A DNA stretch of 64,000 nucleotides. It comes from Flammula alnicola. Taxonomy: Eukaryota; Basidiomycota; Agaricomycetes; Agaricales; Strophariaceae. Where the stretch lies: positions 124,001 to 188,000 of the forward strand of contig JADNRV010000057.1 of assembly GCA_015499995.1 (NCBI GenBank), written 5' to 3'. Shown here one piece after another: positions 20,925-32,699 of this stretch; the stretch's first letter is position 1, and each line of letters begins with the position of its first letter. The position numbers were made by a program, and so were the translations under genes. Below the pieces are notes generated by a model. That model did not search any database. It saw only the letters and a program-made list of their open reading frames with translations, and had not been told where the DNA came from.

Positions 20925-21050
20925 GATTTGGTCAATTGACAAGAATATAAATAGACGAGGACAGAACAGACAGACAAGAAGGCTGGCGATATTGTCAAAG
21001 AAGGGGAGCAGGGGGGTTAAAAAGCACCAAATTGGCGCCCAACGCGTCCC
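20925..21050 (+). repeat. Possible LTR end plus primer-binding site of a retrotransposon
   Basis: A TATAAATA box near 20947 is followed about 90 bp later by TTGGCGCCCAACG near 21034. The latter resembles the tRNA primer-binding site that follows a 5' LTR. No matching LTR, gag or pol is seen, and the upstream LTR start would have been replaced by the AGGTTG element. Treat it as a relic at best. Confidence 0.3.
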
Positions 21051-21811
21051 ACCCGGTGCTACCGACGATGGTGCGGCCATCCCTCAGAATCTCATCCAGG
21101 AAGCCACTACAAGAGTAAAGTAGGTCCACATCAGCGACGAGAGCCCCACGCTAACACCGACAACACAATAATGTGAAGCTAAATGTAAAGCAAGATTTAA
21201 TACACATCAGAAATTAGAGAAAGAAATGGCGCACCGATTCCCAAGTATTCCCATCAATGTAGTTGGGGCTCAATTAGTTGCTATGCTCGAACGCATGCTA
21301 CGTGGTGGGACGTCCAGAGGCCATCGGCCCCAGAGTTTCGCGAAAGAGAACCATAGATCGAGACGAATATAGCGAAGAGTGGTACGAAGAACCCCTGTAT
21401 TATGCAGTTGCTAGGCTTGTTGGATGCGGACGTACGTGGTTGGATTGATGATTGATCAACAGAAAAAAATGACTGGATGGTCTGTGCGTTTTGAATGCCG
21501 TCGTGCCGGTCACGGCTGGCTTGCCGTCGAAGATTAGATAAGATAAGATGTCGAGTCCCGTTGTGTTTTCCAGTGCTCCCTCAGACTCTCTCTCACACTT
21601 GCCATTGCTGGCGGAGTTTCTACACTTGCATACCACCTCGACGCATCACAGCACCTTCCTTTTTTATATATTTCCCTCGGGGAGCCAGAAATTATCGACA
21701 CGACATATAATAGCACTTTCCGACATTCGTCGCGCGTTCTTGCGTGAAGAGTGCGATCTTGAAAATCGCATAGTATGTGCAAGAGTCACTCACAGCGTTT
21801 AGAAGGAAAAG

Positions 21812-22150
21812 GTGCGTGGCGCATGCGCATACGTTGGGAGAAAGTGCCGTCAGGCACATACCACCTCCCCGCCTTTGGAACCTAACGCACACCAGGTGTC
21901 CGAGGGACGCTGCAATTCCCAGATATTAGGAGCCTGGCGACGCATCGAAGAGTGCGAGGATACGCAACATTTAGGAGGCAGGTCCGAATATCGGTTCGTA
22001 GGATGTAATTCCAAAGACGACGTCTGGTCCATATATAGGGTTGACAGTAATTTGGGCGCTTACCCTGTCATGATTAAAAAGGGACGGCGTTTAGCTCAGA
22101 TGAAGTACCCGAGAGTCCGGGACATGTTTCCGAGCTATTTGGAGGGATGA
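21812..22150 (+). CDS. Hypothetical ORF, uncertain
   Basis: An open frame of 112 codons. The second half (about 21895-22150) has a mixed, globular-looking composition such as EYRFVGCNSKDDVWSIYR and ends at a clean stop. An acceptor-like CAG precedes GTGTCCGAGG near 21897, so the real exon may start there. No family is recognised and no upstream exon could be joined with confidence. Confidence 0.25.
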   Translation: MRGACAYVGRKCRQAHTTSPPLEPNAHQVSEGRCNSQILGAWRRIEECEDTQHLGGRSEYRFVGCNSKDDVWSIYRVDSNLGAYPVMIKKGRRLAQMKYPRVRDMFPSYLEG

Positions 22151-24509
22151 TTGCATACTACACGGAGCACTGGAGTAGATAAGTTTGTCGGATGTGGGCA
22201 TTCACTTGAATGATCTTTGTTACCCAAGGTGGATCAGAATTCAATGAACATATATATACCAGTGGACAGCTTTACTGATTGAGAGTGCATCCGAATAGCT
22301 TTGAGAATAGATTATCCGAGGGAAGTGAAGTTGGTGCCAATGGTAATGGCCGTATATATGCTGTAGTGGCGTACTGTAGATTACAAGTTGCTGCCGAGTT
22401 TGCCGATCATTGGACCGTCCTCGAGCGCCTTTGAACGGATGGGTTCTTTAAGACCTCTTACATAGAAATATTGTTTTGCATTTTGTGCCTCCTTGTTTTC
22501 GGCCTTATACTCTGCCGTATTTACTACATTAGAATTGGGATTCCCTTTATTATGGTAGATTTCAATGAAAGACAGTCTATTCTTTTTTGAAATATCCTGA
22601 CCTGCTCCTTAATTCCCTCGCCATCCTGACGTAGGGAAGCTGCATCTCATTTTCAGTAAATATAATAGATAAGGCTTAAGATTGGTGATGTCGGAGGAAG
22701 TATGAAGAAGGGACAAAATGACATCGACAAAATAACATGCCATGAAGTTGGCACGAACACACCCAGTTGATTTCCTTGATCTCGATGCTTTACGTCTTTT
22801 TGTTGTACCCAATCAGCTATAATATGCATACATGGTAGTCCCACAAGCGACATTAGGCGCCATTGTTCATCCCATCCACCTTTTGTGTTTGCTATCGTGA
22901 TTACTGTCGGCTAAAAATCCCAGAGTTCAGGTACTAGTTATCCGCACTATTCCAAGTATGGCGGCGATGTTTCCGGAGAGAATTTTCCCCGAAACATGAG
23001 GCATGGGCGTGTTTCTGCCACAAGAGAATGCGGTAAGGACAATGGTAAGCTACAGGAGAACACAAGCAAAGGGTGATATTGGCGTGTCCATGTTCAAGTT
23101 CCTGGCCGCGACTGCGCTGAATGTGGGCAGGGCTCGATTCGAAAGCATTCCAGGCTGAGCGCTGAGCGCTGAAGCTTGAAGTCCATGTAACATTCTATAT
23201 AGAATTCGAAAGATATGCCGAGCTTACCCGAATCAGTTCTAACTTCTGGAACGGCGTTTGAGATGCAGCGTGTGCCCTTGAGTCAGAGGATGCGTCTTTC
23301 GAAGGATGGGTACATCAATACAAAATGCATCGAGTAATGGGTAAGCAGAATCTCTTGGATTCGATATGTTAGCTTATAATCCAGACGTAGGCCGAAGATG
23401 CCGGGTATGCCACAGTTGGGCTGCACCGCGCCGTCGAATCCTCTGATCGCACTGGATTCTGAAAAAACGAGAAAAGATGGTGGGCGCTCGGCTGTTCCTT
23501 TCAATCCTAAAGGCAATCACATCTGGAACGCGTAATAAAAATGTGCTGTGTCTATTTAGGAGCACCAAATTACCCACCGAATCGTCAGATCCGTCAGTAC
23601 TACTATTGGTGCTTAATCCAATCTGGTATGGCATAGATTCTTCTGAATCCGACCGCTAATGCGAATAGTCCTGTGTCAAGCTAATTCAAGCGAGCCTCCA
23701 CGACAGCTTGAGTAGAAATAGGGTTTGTCATAGAGTGGACGTTGAACCCACAACGCTATTGGAGAGGGCTCGGAGTGAGAGCAATCAAGCAGCTTCTGCG
23801 TGATACGAATGAACGGGAACAGAAGCCTCGTTTCGTTGTTTTGTGCCCACAATCCCCAGATCGAATTTGGCGCCGTGGACCAGGCTTGTGCGAGCGCAAT
23901 GCTGTATTAAGGCTCTTCTACATGGCACATGTCTACCCAACTTCTTCTACACGGCCCGCTGCTGCTTTATCGCGGTGATATTGTACTAAGTAGGAAGTGG
24001 CGCTTACATTAGATACAGTGCTGTGGTTACCGAATTCACGATCATGGGTAAAACTCATAACCGTATGCAACCCGAAAATTTCATTAGAGCAAAAACAGAT
24101 CAGCACTAGCGAAGTGTGGGTGGAAAAAGAAGCATTCCTTATATACAGGTTTTCTGAGTTTCGTGAGCCCGTGAATTTTGATAAGCATAAAGAGATCGTC
24201 AATTGGTTCTCGCGAAGTTGGCCGCTTCTAAGTCCCACAACTCGCTACCAGTGGACCGCTCTCAGAACGGAATCTCTGAGGTATTCCGGTTATGTATGCC
24301 CCTCTGAAATATTGAAATTTTGTTTGAGACGTTGTATACTGTACCTTCTGAGTATACTGTACGAGCATAAAAATCCTCAGATTTACATCGGAGAGTGTCA
24401 TACAACTATAATCGAATACATAGGTAAAACGGACCGCGGAAACCATTACAACAACTATTACAATTACAGCAAGTACGTTAGCTATATCGTACAATAAACC
24501 ATTATCTTA
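22151..24509. other. About 2.3 kb without a recognised gene
   Basis: Only short frames on both strands and no motif I trust. A minus-strand segment at about 23450-23634 has mixed composition but no joinable exons. It may be old gene or transposon debris. Confidence 0.4.
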
Positions 24510-26552
24510 TTATAACATGGCCCTAACCTGAGTCTTCGGGACATGATAAGGGTGAACGTCCTGGGAGACCCCATCGCGAGTAAAGGTCGGTAACGACTCG
24601 ACATATCGTTTCCACTTCTCATCAGAAATGATAGGCGCTGAGCAATAGCTCTCCACGTCGAGTCCAAGAAGAAGCTCATCCAAGCATGGCAGAAGTGCCT
24701 TAAGCGCACTTCGTTCAAGATCCATCTGCTTTGCGCGCGAGATACCGCCGACCTCGCAATACCATGCGCGATCCTCCTTGACAATGCTAGCAACGAAAAC
24801 ATCGAGGATACGTTTGTCGACACCGTCCTCAACGGCCGCATCGTAAGCCACACGGTGACCTATGGCTTCTATCAAGGGCTGGCATTGGGGGAGGATGATG
24901 GCTTGGAATTCGGGGTCGCGATGGTGTTTAAACTGCGACGCCAAGGTACTGCGCAGTTCCTGGAACATGGACGATTCATGCTTCGCAAGAAGACTGTCCG
25001 GGTTGCTGGATTTGGGTAATTTAACTCGTTCGATGACGAGTTCCACCGCAAACCCTTGATGAATGCCTTTTAGTGTTCATATATGGAATAAAAGGAGCAA
25101 GTAACTCACGAACTGCAAGTCCAAGGAGATCTCCTTCGGCGATAGCAGCTCCACGGAAGTCCGCCTGTAGCCGTCCATTAGTAACATTAACCGAGAAAGC
25201 ATGGGCAGATCTCACTCACATGCATGACGGTAAGCTGGTTGGCTTCAAACATGCCCTGTGCGCCACATCTGTCGCCCAAAGAAATAAGAGACGAATGACA
25301 ATGCTTCACAAGCGTGGCTTTTGCAATAGCAGCCACGCAGTGGCGCAAATTGTAATCTGTGTCGGGATCATTGAATATAACCAGAGCTTTCTTCAAGAAG
25401 GACTCGAAGACTATTGCCTGTGCGAGGGTCGAGAGGACGGGAAGCTGTTGGGTGGTGAACGAAATGATGGGCCGCTGCGCTCCGGTGAAGGCGTCAGTGA
25501 CCTTTCGTCTCTGGCTGTAACGACCGACGATGTAGGTTCCCATCTTCATCGCTGAAACTGCCATGCCCGCTATCGACATCGTCCCCACAGCAACACGAGA
25601 GATGCTGTCGAAAAATGCCGCGCGATCATCGAGGTCCCTTTCGGGAGAGGCGAGTAGCGCGGTAGCTGGAAGGCGCACATGGTTGAAATATGTCAAGCAG
25701 TGGTCTAGAGGAATGGAACCGCCGCGAGGTGGAAAAAGCCTTGATAAAATCATAAATGTCGAATACTCGACAGTTAAAGACAACACGGGGGACGTACTTG
25801 CTAGTAATGCCTTCGCTCATGGTATAACCATCATGCAACAAGACACCGAATGGTTTGATACCTCTGTCCTCCCCATTCACAACAAGGCGGGCAAACACAA
25901 CAGCCATAGTGGGGATACCGCAAGGAGAGCTCGGTGGCATGTGCCTGCGAACGAATGCGGACGCTTAATTGCGATTCGTCTATATAAAAATACACATACT
26001 TGGCGGCTCTCTCGAAGGGAGTATGAAGATCAATGGAGCCATCGGAGAGTAACGTGGCGGTGGTCTCAAGGTTTCTCGCATCTAATCCATGCGCTAGTTC
26101 TGTCAAACAGAATTGGCCGCTACAAGTACATCAGTTTCTGATCACACCTTCAAGGTTCCTAATGCTTACAATAGCTGAAACTTCAGAAGCCGTTGCAGAG
26201 TCGCCGCTACATCCGGTCGACCGGTGGCGTACCGGGCGAACGTCCCAGCGCAAAGGTTGTAATGTAAGCTAAGGAGCGAGGCCGCTGCGCCATCCATTGG
26301 CAGGATTGGGTCTGACTGGAGCTCCCAGAATTTCGGGGTACCATTTAGGATGTCCTCAGCCGTAAGCTCTACAAGGATAATATTCGTTAATGACACATAG
26401 CAAATGTATTGACAGTGAAATAACTAACGATAGGCCCTCCCAATGGCCACCGCACGCTCATAGGAGAGCTGAATTCGTTTCTTGTGGGGCAGGTGCCCAG
26501 AGACGTCTTGGAACAGTGGTGATTGAGCCAGCAGAGAAGTTCGAGAGGACAT
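24510..26552 (-). CDS. Acyl-CoA oxidase-like flavoprotein, 569 aa
   Basis: Seven exons: 26429-26552, 26170-26368, 26000-26119, 25798-25944, 25220-25739, 25110-25164 and 24510-25054. Phases agree and encode 569 residues. Family members oxidise acyl-CoA to trans-2-enoyl-CoA with FAD and pass electrons to O2, in peroxisomal beta-oxidation. Visible family features are TELAHGLDARNLETTAT, a substrate-domain stretch with FGVLLHDGYTMSEG, GSIPLDHCLTYFNHVRLP, SLGDRCGAQGMFEANQ and AIAEGDLLGLAVRFA. It is somewhat short against typical 650-700 aa members. It ends VRAML, a weak PTS1 candidate, so peroxisomal import is not assured. The start ATG at 26552 gives MSSRTSLLAQSPLFQ. Confidence 0.85.
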
Positions 26553-27480
26553 AACTGTAGGAATTCAAAGTCGGGGTGACAGGTGATAGAAAGAGGCAAG
26601 TTGTACCCCGACATTTATGAAATTTTACAATTGCCCTAATGTTTCCGGGCTGCCTTGCCGCTGCCATAACAATGACAAGAGGCGCACTTCTGGAATCCCC
26701 GCAAATAGCGTTTGCGCGTAGATTGCGATAAAAATAGGGGCAGGAAGCCCTCTGCAGAAAAGGTGTAAGCTATGTCAACGTAATCCATACCCAGAATAAT
26801 CTATTATACAGCAGATAAGCCGAGACGCGGGTCTATAAGATCCACAAAGAACAAGCTAATAACGCTAACGCTTCTCATCCACAAAGGCGTGGGCATGGTC
26901 GCCTACGGCACCTTGCTTGAACATCAACATGATAGTACCTCAGAATCAACCCCACTAAGAAGCCCGATTGGCGATGTACATCATCTGCCAGACATCAACG
27001 ATCTTCCACTGCCTCGAGGCCCACCTGCACGGGTTTACATATGCAGAGGAGCAAGCATTCTGGTATTAGACCCGCATGGGAGCAAAATCTGATATCGTTG
27101 TTGATAAGTCAGTACACATCATAGGGTCATATTGCCTTAGCTCTCGTTCCTGCCCTTCATTGGTCCGAGAGGCTCCAGAACGCGCATGCACGGATCAATC
27201 GTCAATATCTTATTAAGTTTGTTATCCATAAACTCTTGAGAGATCATTAGACCATTACCAAGAGTTATGAGGTCATGACAGTCTCAATCACAGAGATAGA
27301 AAGAGATGGTAATACTACGCTTTACCTTCTGGACCGGTAGGAATCAAGGGAGGCTCTTTGATCCTTGTTCATCCGATGCCATTCAGATGCCAAGCGACGA
27401 GCTACACACAAACCCTTGTATTCGAATGTATTTATGTATTCTAAGCATATGCACGGAAATTGTGTGAGCGAATTATTCTA
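26553..27480. other. Intergenic, nothing recognised
   Basis: Upstream of the acyl-CoA oxidase start. It includes its promoter, but I can define no specific box and see no further gene. Confidence 0.4.
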
Positions 27481-28442
27481 CTAAAGATTAGTGGGTTTCA
27501 AATGCCCTGGACTTGTGCTTCGGGCAGAAAGCTTCGCCACAATGCCGATTGACAATGTATGCCTCGTGTGATGATTGCTGTCAGAACTCCGCCGTAGTGG
27601 GTTATGATGCGGACATGTGGATAGCATGTTCGGGCCGCTATACACACGCTCCGAAAGACCTGCACACAGCAAATTCAAGAGGATTTGATGATTTTCGATC
27701 AGAGAAGCGAAGCAAAACACTCACAGACCAACAGGTGGGCCTCGTTGTGTTTTCCGTGCTACATATCCTACCCGAGAAGAATAGCAATATCATGGATTTC
27801 GCAAGAGATATCGAAGTTACACTAAGTACATGCAAGTCGTGGGCGTCGGGATATGACAAGGCGCGATGACGTGCTTTGTCCAAACTTGGCAAAAGGCTAG
27901 AAACGGTCGCTCCGAACCTGTTACTTACATAGCCGACAAATGATGGATGCTTCCGATATCACTCCCTGACAGTCCCTGACCCACAACTTCGGGTCGCACA
28001 CAGCTGAGAGCTTCTTCATAAGTGTGAGGGGATGGAAATATATGGAGCTGAGATTCGCTGAGATTCGTTGGGGATCGAAAACGGTTAAGATTCAGATGTT
28101 GGGGAAAGTTTGGGAACGACACAAAGGAAAGTTGAGATCAAACATATTGTCTGCCTGGCACCTGCTGATTGACAAGAACTACTGAATTCTACTCATGTTA
28201 CGCCTGCGTACGGTACGTACCTGAGAAGGCTGAAACAATTCAGTTGAGGTAGAAATCGTGAAAGACATGAACCCTTTACTGACTTCAACGCACGGGCTGG
28301 CAAGGGTGTACGGACATTCTCGCTCGTGTCGCCAATTCAAAATTGGCTTCTGAGAAAGAATTGAAATATTCGGATCGCCAGGATTCGATAGGACTTCATT
28401 AACATTTAGTAAGATTGAATCAACAGTGGTCGAGACCCCCAT
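27481..28442 (-). CDS. Possible multi-exon gene, unrecognised
   Basis: A minus-strand start at 28442 (MGVSTTVDSILLNVNEVL) runs to a GTACGT donor near 28223. Further coding-like segments lie at about 28100-27932 (SYEEAL-like, PEVVGQGLSGSDIG, donor GTAAGT), 27888-27775 and 27720-27481. Several phases can be made to fit, but I could not close one complete model and no domain is recognised. It could be a diverged or decaying gene. Confidence 0.25.
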
Positions 28443-31400
28443 AACAGTGCGTCTAGGTTAGTAGGGACGGAGTCCCGACTCCCGCCCCATCCCGCCATCT
28501 CCTAGACACTACGCCAGAGAAATACCTTGCTTCCGGACGTTCCTGGAGGTCGTACTTACCTTCGCACCGATAATAATATGTCCGGGTGCGGCACCATCGG
28601 CATGGGAATTGATTTCTATTGGGCTATTTCAGTATGTATCCTTGTGGATGACTTTCAACTTTCATTTATCAGTTCGATCCAACTTTCAGCTTTCTCGCTC
28701 TATTTACGTGCTTGGATACGGGCTTAGAAGTGTCACCCATCGATATACATATCATCCTAAAGTTATTCGCAATTTAATGATGCACCAACGGGCTCGAAGT
28801 TGGAGGGTAATCTCTCAGTCGTAGCTACATAATATGCACGTCAGATTACATAACTCACGGGAACAGTTGTGGTTCGATAGATGATATTGAAAATCAACTG
28901 CGGAAAAAGCTCGGGTCCAACGGCCAGGAGGAGCCAGGAAATAATCGTGTGCAAATGGGCTTGGAGAGAAGAAGCAAGGAAAATCTATTCATTACAGAGA
29001 GTAGCGAAAACAGGCACAATCGTTTCAACAGCTCCGCCTACAAAATGCTGCGGATTCTTGACATGCAATCGTGCTTCTTGTCGAACTGATGCATTGTATC
29101 TACCAGTAAATCACGTTTATTGCCTTTTTATTTATCAAGGAATTCCAATGTTCAACGCCACAAAGCAGCTGAAATGAACCAAAACATAAGACTCGACGAA
29201 GATTGAATGAGTTCATGGTAAGCTGTCGAGATATCTGCACTAAAGCATGACATTCGTGCCAGATCATTAAATGATCGGTTTGAGCTTCTTTGAAGGACCA
29301 TGATCCATGAGACGCACATGGTATGGCAGGCAATTTTAGCAGCATATCACCGCCAATGTCAAGGGCTGTTTTTGGAATACATCCCTTGTTGTTCCAGTGG
29401 CGCACCTAAATAAAACCTAAATCGAAGAGAGATACAGCAAAGAAGGACCGGTTAAAGAGCGTCTAAGCTGTGCCAAATTGTTTCGAAGTCAGGGTAATTG
29501 CGCCACCCGCTCGCTCATCCTTATTTGCATAAGCCTCGTTTGTAACATCAGAAACCTATCGAGCATTTCTAGCCGCTTCCAGTGGCTCCGTATTCCAAGG
29601 AGTCGAAACTGATAAGTGATTTACAATCTCTGATGCAGAGCTACAACGTCATCCCGGCGGATGGAACGGCGCCGACGTGATGAGCTTATTATCAAGCATA
29701 CTTGGCACACCAGAGAAACAACGCGACGGTCTGGAACCGGAAGGCAAGTATACAACGGAACTCAGTTTTTCTAAGATTCCTGCAACAGAACACCTAATTC
29801 AGCGGACCACAGTGCAGTATCCGCCGCCGAGGACATCATGAATGATCAAAACGTCGTCCGGCTACCTGAGATACCATCGAACAGGCCCCGCTGCTCGGCT
29901 AGAGGAAGTGTATTGTACAGCGCCATTCTGAATTGAATGAATTGGCAGCCGAAGAAACCCGAAGGCTCTGAAGGGCATCATGAACAATCGGGTCACCAAA
30001 AGGATAGTTGCACGGGGTTCTGACTAGGCGCAGAGTAGAGTCTCGCCAACGTAGTGGTAATGATGCATAGACGCTGTCGAAAACATGGAAATGTACGAGC
30101 GAACGGGGCAGAGTGTGAAGAAAAGTGACCCAATAGATTTAAGAAATGGAAGGACCGAGGAATAGTCGAACATTGCCATGGATCACAAGCAAATGACCTT
30201 ATGAGGATTCGAACATCCATCAAGACCTAGAGGCCTGGAGACCTGGACTATACAGACATCTCCGTTCTTCGCCTTTGGATCTGCTCCGGCGGGGAGCCAG
30301 CGTACAGCGACAAAGATGCACAGGAAGGCACAATGATTTCAGAGTGGAGAAATTGGAACACACTCGGCGGCAGGGCCGAACAAAACCAAGGCGCGATCCG
30401 CATTTTCATGGCGTGAAAACGAAATCTATGAAATGCTAAATCAAGTCCAATCCACGCTGCTACGAAAACAGGTCAAATATAATGCTCGCTTTCCAATTGG
30501 CAAAAGCAGATGGCTGGGATTCAATCGGCGAGCACGCCAGTGTTGATACAGGCAATGATGATCTCTAGTCTCGGCACGAGAAAAGCGAAAGATAGCCTCG
30601 AAAACGCAGAGGAGCTAGACTCGCGACCAGTCTGTTCGCAAGCTCACCGGAATACGCCTACAGAGGAGCATAAATAAAACTTGGACAATCAAAATAGTAG
30701 AAGAGAAAATGCGGGAAAAAAATTAGAAAAGTGGTGGATACTGTGGATGAAATAGGAAATATAACGGGAAAGATATCGCCGTAGGCGGCTTGCAAAAATA
30801 ATGAGAAATGGGACCTGCACCGCCAAAAACACTTGTCGTGGATCAGAGAGAACGACTATCAAAGATAAGGACGAAATTAAGGGTCCTGATCGACAAGACA
30901 TAGGGTAAAGGTTAGATGCGCAGAATATTCTTTTCACATGGAGAAGAACACGGAAAGAAAGAGACCAATGAAATGGCGGAACGTAGATGACCGCGATCGC
31001 CGATGGAAAATATAGAAAATGGCCAGTTGAGCATCCGAACCAAAGGCGTGTCGTTTCCACCGAACACAGCTTAGAAGCATGGAACAGGACAAGCATGCAT
31101 GAATGATGGAACAGGTCGTCAGGTGCAGAGCTCGTGGCGGACCTCGAGGAGATATTTCCCTTGCTGACAGACGAAGCCATGCCAATGCGTACCCGGCTAA
31201 GGCTCTCTTTCAAGCAACGAAGGTGGCCGATCATGCTGCGGGGAATAAAGAACAATCTCTCCAACGGAGTTTGTCCCTTAGCAGGTACTGCCCAGCCCAG
31301 CCAGCAAGTCTCGTAATGTTGTCTCTTGGGCCGTTCCAGATGGAGAAACACGGGAGAACCTCTGGCGTAGGCAAAGAGATTCATAGATAACATACGCGAA

Positions 31401-31690
31401 TTCCCCACGGATACAATCCAATCAGAGGATTTTCGATGAAAATCATCGATGATGGTGTATCGATAGTGCTTGAAGCTTGGATCTTTAACTCTAGAAGAGG
31501 GTGTGCAGATATCAGTGGCAGGTGAAAGGGAGCCAGGACAAGGAGTGTATGATGGCGAGCGGAACGGAAAGAATCGGGGAGCGATGCTGAGAAAGTGGCA
31601 TTTGACAAGCAAACACAAATAGCGGCCGGCAGAATCTGCGTGGGAAAATGAGGTCAACTTGAAAGCGGCGTCAAAGCAAAATGTTACCCA
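28443..31690. other. About 3.2 kb without a recognised gene
   Basis: A 335-codon minus frame at 30689-31696 is low-complexity in character (rich in S, F, L, R with no motif). The remaining frames are short. A minus segment at 29215-29405 (RHWNNKGCIPKTALDIGG) has mixed composition but stands alone. It is likely degenerate repeat or gene debris. Confidence 0.35.
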
Positions 31691-31699
31691 GATCAAAGC

Positions 31700-31990
31700 C
31701 GTATCCCTCTTTCCAGATCTTTCGAAACGACTGCCACTGCCGGAATAAGTGGTTCCAGATAAGAGCGGCGGGTCATTGAAACCAAGGTCAAAAACGCCAT
31801 TGACGAGCTGTCCATTGTTAATCGTCAGTTCGAGGTCGGTGGGTTCAACGTTTTCGTCGGAGAACCAATGCCAGCTAGCCCAAATCTATGTACTTGAGAG
31901 TAGCTTTTCGGCCAGCATAACACGGGGATGTTGGCTGGGTTAAGGCTGCCAAGGGAGTTCCATTGGCCTCTCAGTCACAATTAAAGCGTA
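31700..31990 (-). pseudogene. Diverged relic of the 103-aa protein family
   Basis: The minus strand encodes LELTINNGQLVNGVFD then SGTTYSGSGS. This aligns with the C-terminal pattern of the intact member 260 bp away (VELRVANGPIITGVLD ... GSTVSGSGVW). An upstream piece resembling the middle of the family (NPANIPVLCWPKATLKY) is in another frame and stops interrupt it. It is the most distant member in the window. Confidence 0.45.
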
Positions 31991-32251
31991 CAGACCTGTT
32001 GTCTTCAAAATTCATCATTACTGAACCAAGAACCAACCAGGCTCGGAAAACGATCAACAACTTCATTTCAAGCGAAACATTATACAAATAGACTCATGGG
32101 AGATTCACCCTCCCCTCCCTAAATACTTTAGAGACGAACTCTGAACTGTCGGCTACTTCTGTGGTGCAGAAGGGTAGTTCCTTGCTGTCTAAAGAAAGAA
32201 TTAGCACAGTGACTGAGGTTATAGACGTGACACGAGAAAGGTAACGCACAC

Positions 32252-32563
32252 TTAGTTCTGGGTCCAGACACCGCTACCGGATACAGTGCTTCCAGGCGAG
32301 AGCGGCATGTCAAGAACACCAGTAATGATCGGACCATTGGCAACCCTGAGTTCGACCGTGGTTGGGCCAACGCGTCCGTCGAAGGATCTGGTCGAGTTCA
32401 GCTGCCTCACCGCATTGTAGCTGAGACTAGCTGTGTTGCAAGAGAAGGCGGGGACGCTGGATGCGAAGCTGCCGGAGAAATTGTACATGAGGTCGTCGAT
32501 GACGAACGTCGCGGCGAAGCGGCCACCAGCGGTGGATTTGATGAAACCGTCTGCGGAAGGCAT
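32252..32563 (-). CDS. 103-aa protein of a local multicopy family (copy 1), function unknown
   Basis: The start MPSADGFIKSTAGGRFA at 32563 is shared with the other copies and the C-terminus is SGSGVWTQN. Alternating hydrophobic residues with many S, T, N and G suggest a small beta-structured protein. There is no signal peptide or membrane segment. I do not recognise the family. A TATA-like GTATAAAG lies near 32683. A 5'-UTR intron fits: donor GTGAGTTC near 32630, acceptor ACCAG just before the start. A longer in-frame start 10 codons upstream exists but is not conserved. The other copies lie at 41197, 53747 and 61955. Confidence 0.75.
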   Translation of the reverse strand: MPSADGFIKSTAGGRFAATFVIDDLMYNFSGSFASSVPAFSCNTASLSYNAVRQLNSTRSFDGRVGPTTVELRVANGPIITGVLDMPLSPGSTVSGSGVWTQN

Positions 32564-32699
32564 TTGTGTTGTGCTGGTGTTGGGAGGCATCGTCAGTTTA
32601 TGTGCAGATAAAACTATTGTCGAACTCACAGTAGCGAGAGCGAATTGATTCTGATGAAAGCCGGGCGAAGGGTGAGTGTCTTTATACCTTTGCAAACAT

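Noticed and set aside
20925..21050. Complete LTR retrotransposon
   Set aside because: Only a TATA-like box and a primer-site-like sequence are present. No second LTR, gag or pol, so it is listed only as a possible relic.
30190..30215. GGATTCGAAC resembles the reverse of a tRNA T-loop
   Set aside because: Flanking bases do not pair as a T-stem and no cloverleaf could be drawn.
30689..31696. 335-codon minus-strand frame, the third longest in the window outside confirmed genes
   Set aside because: No domain, signal or motif, a composition typical of a random frame (S, F, L, R, C-rich), no splice partners, and overlapping plus-strand frames equally plausible.
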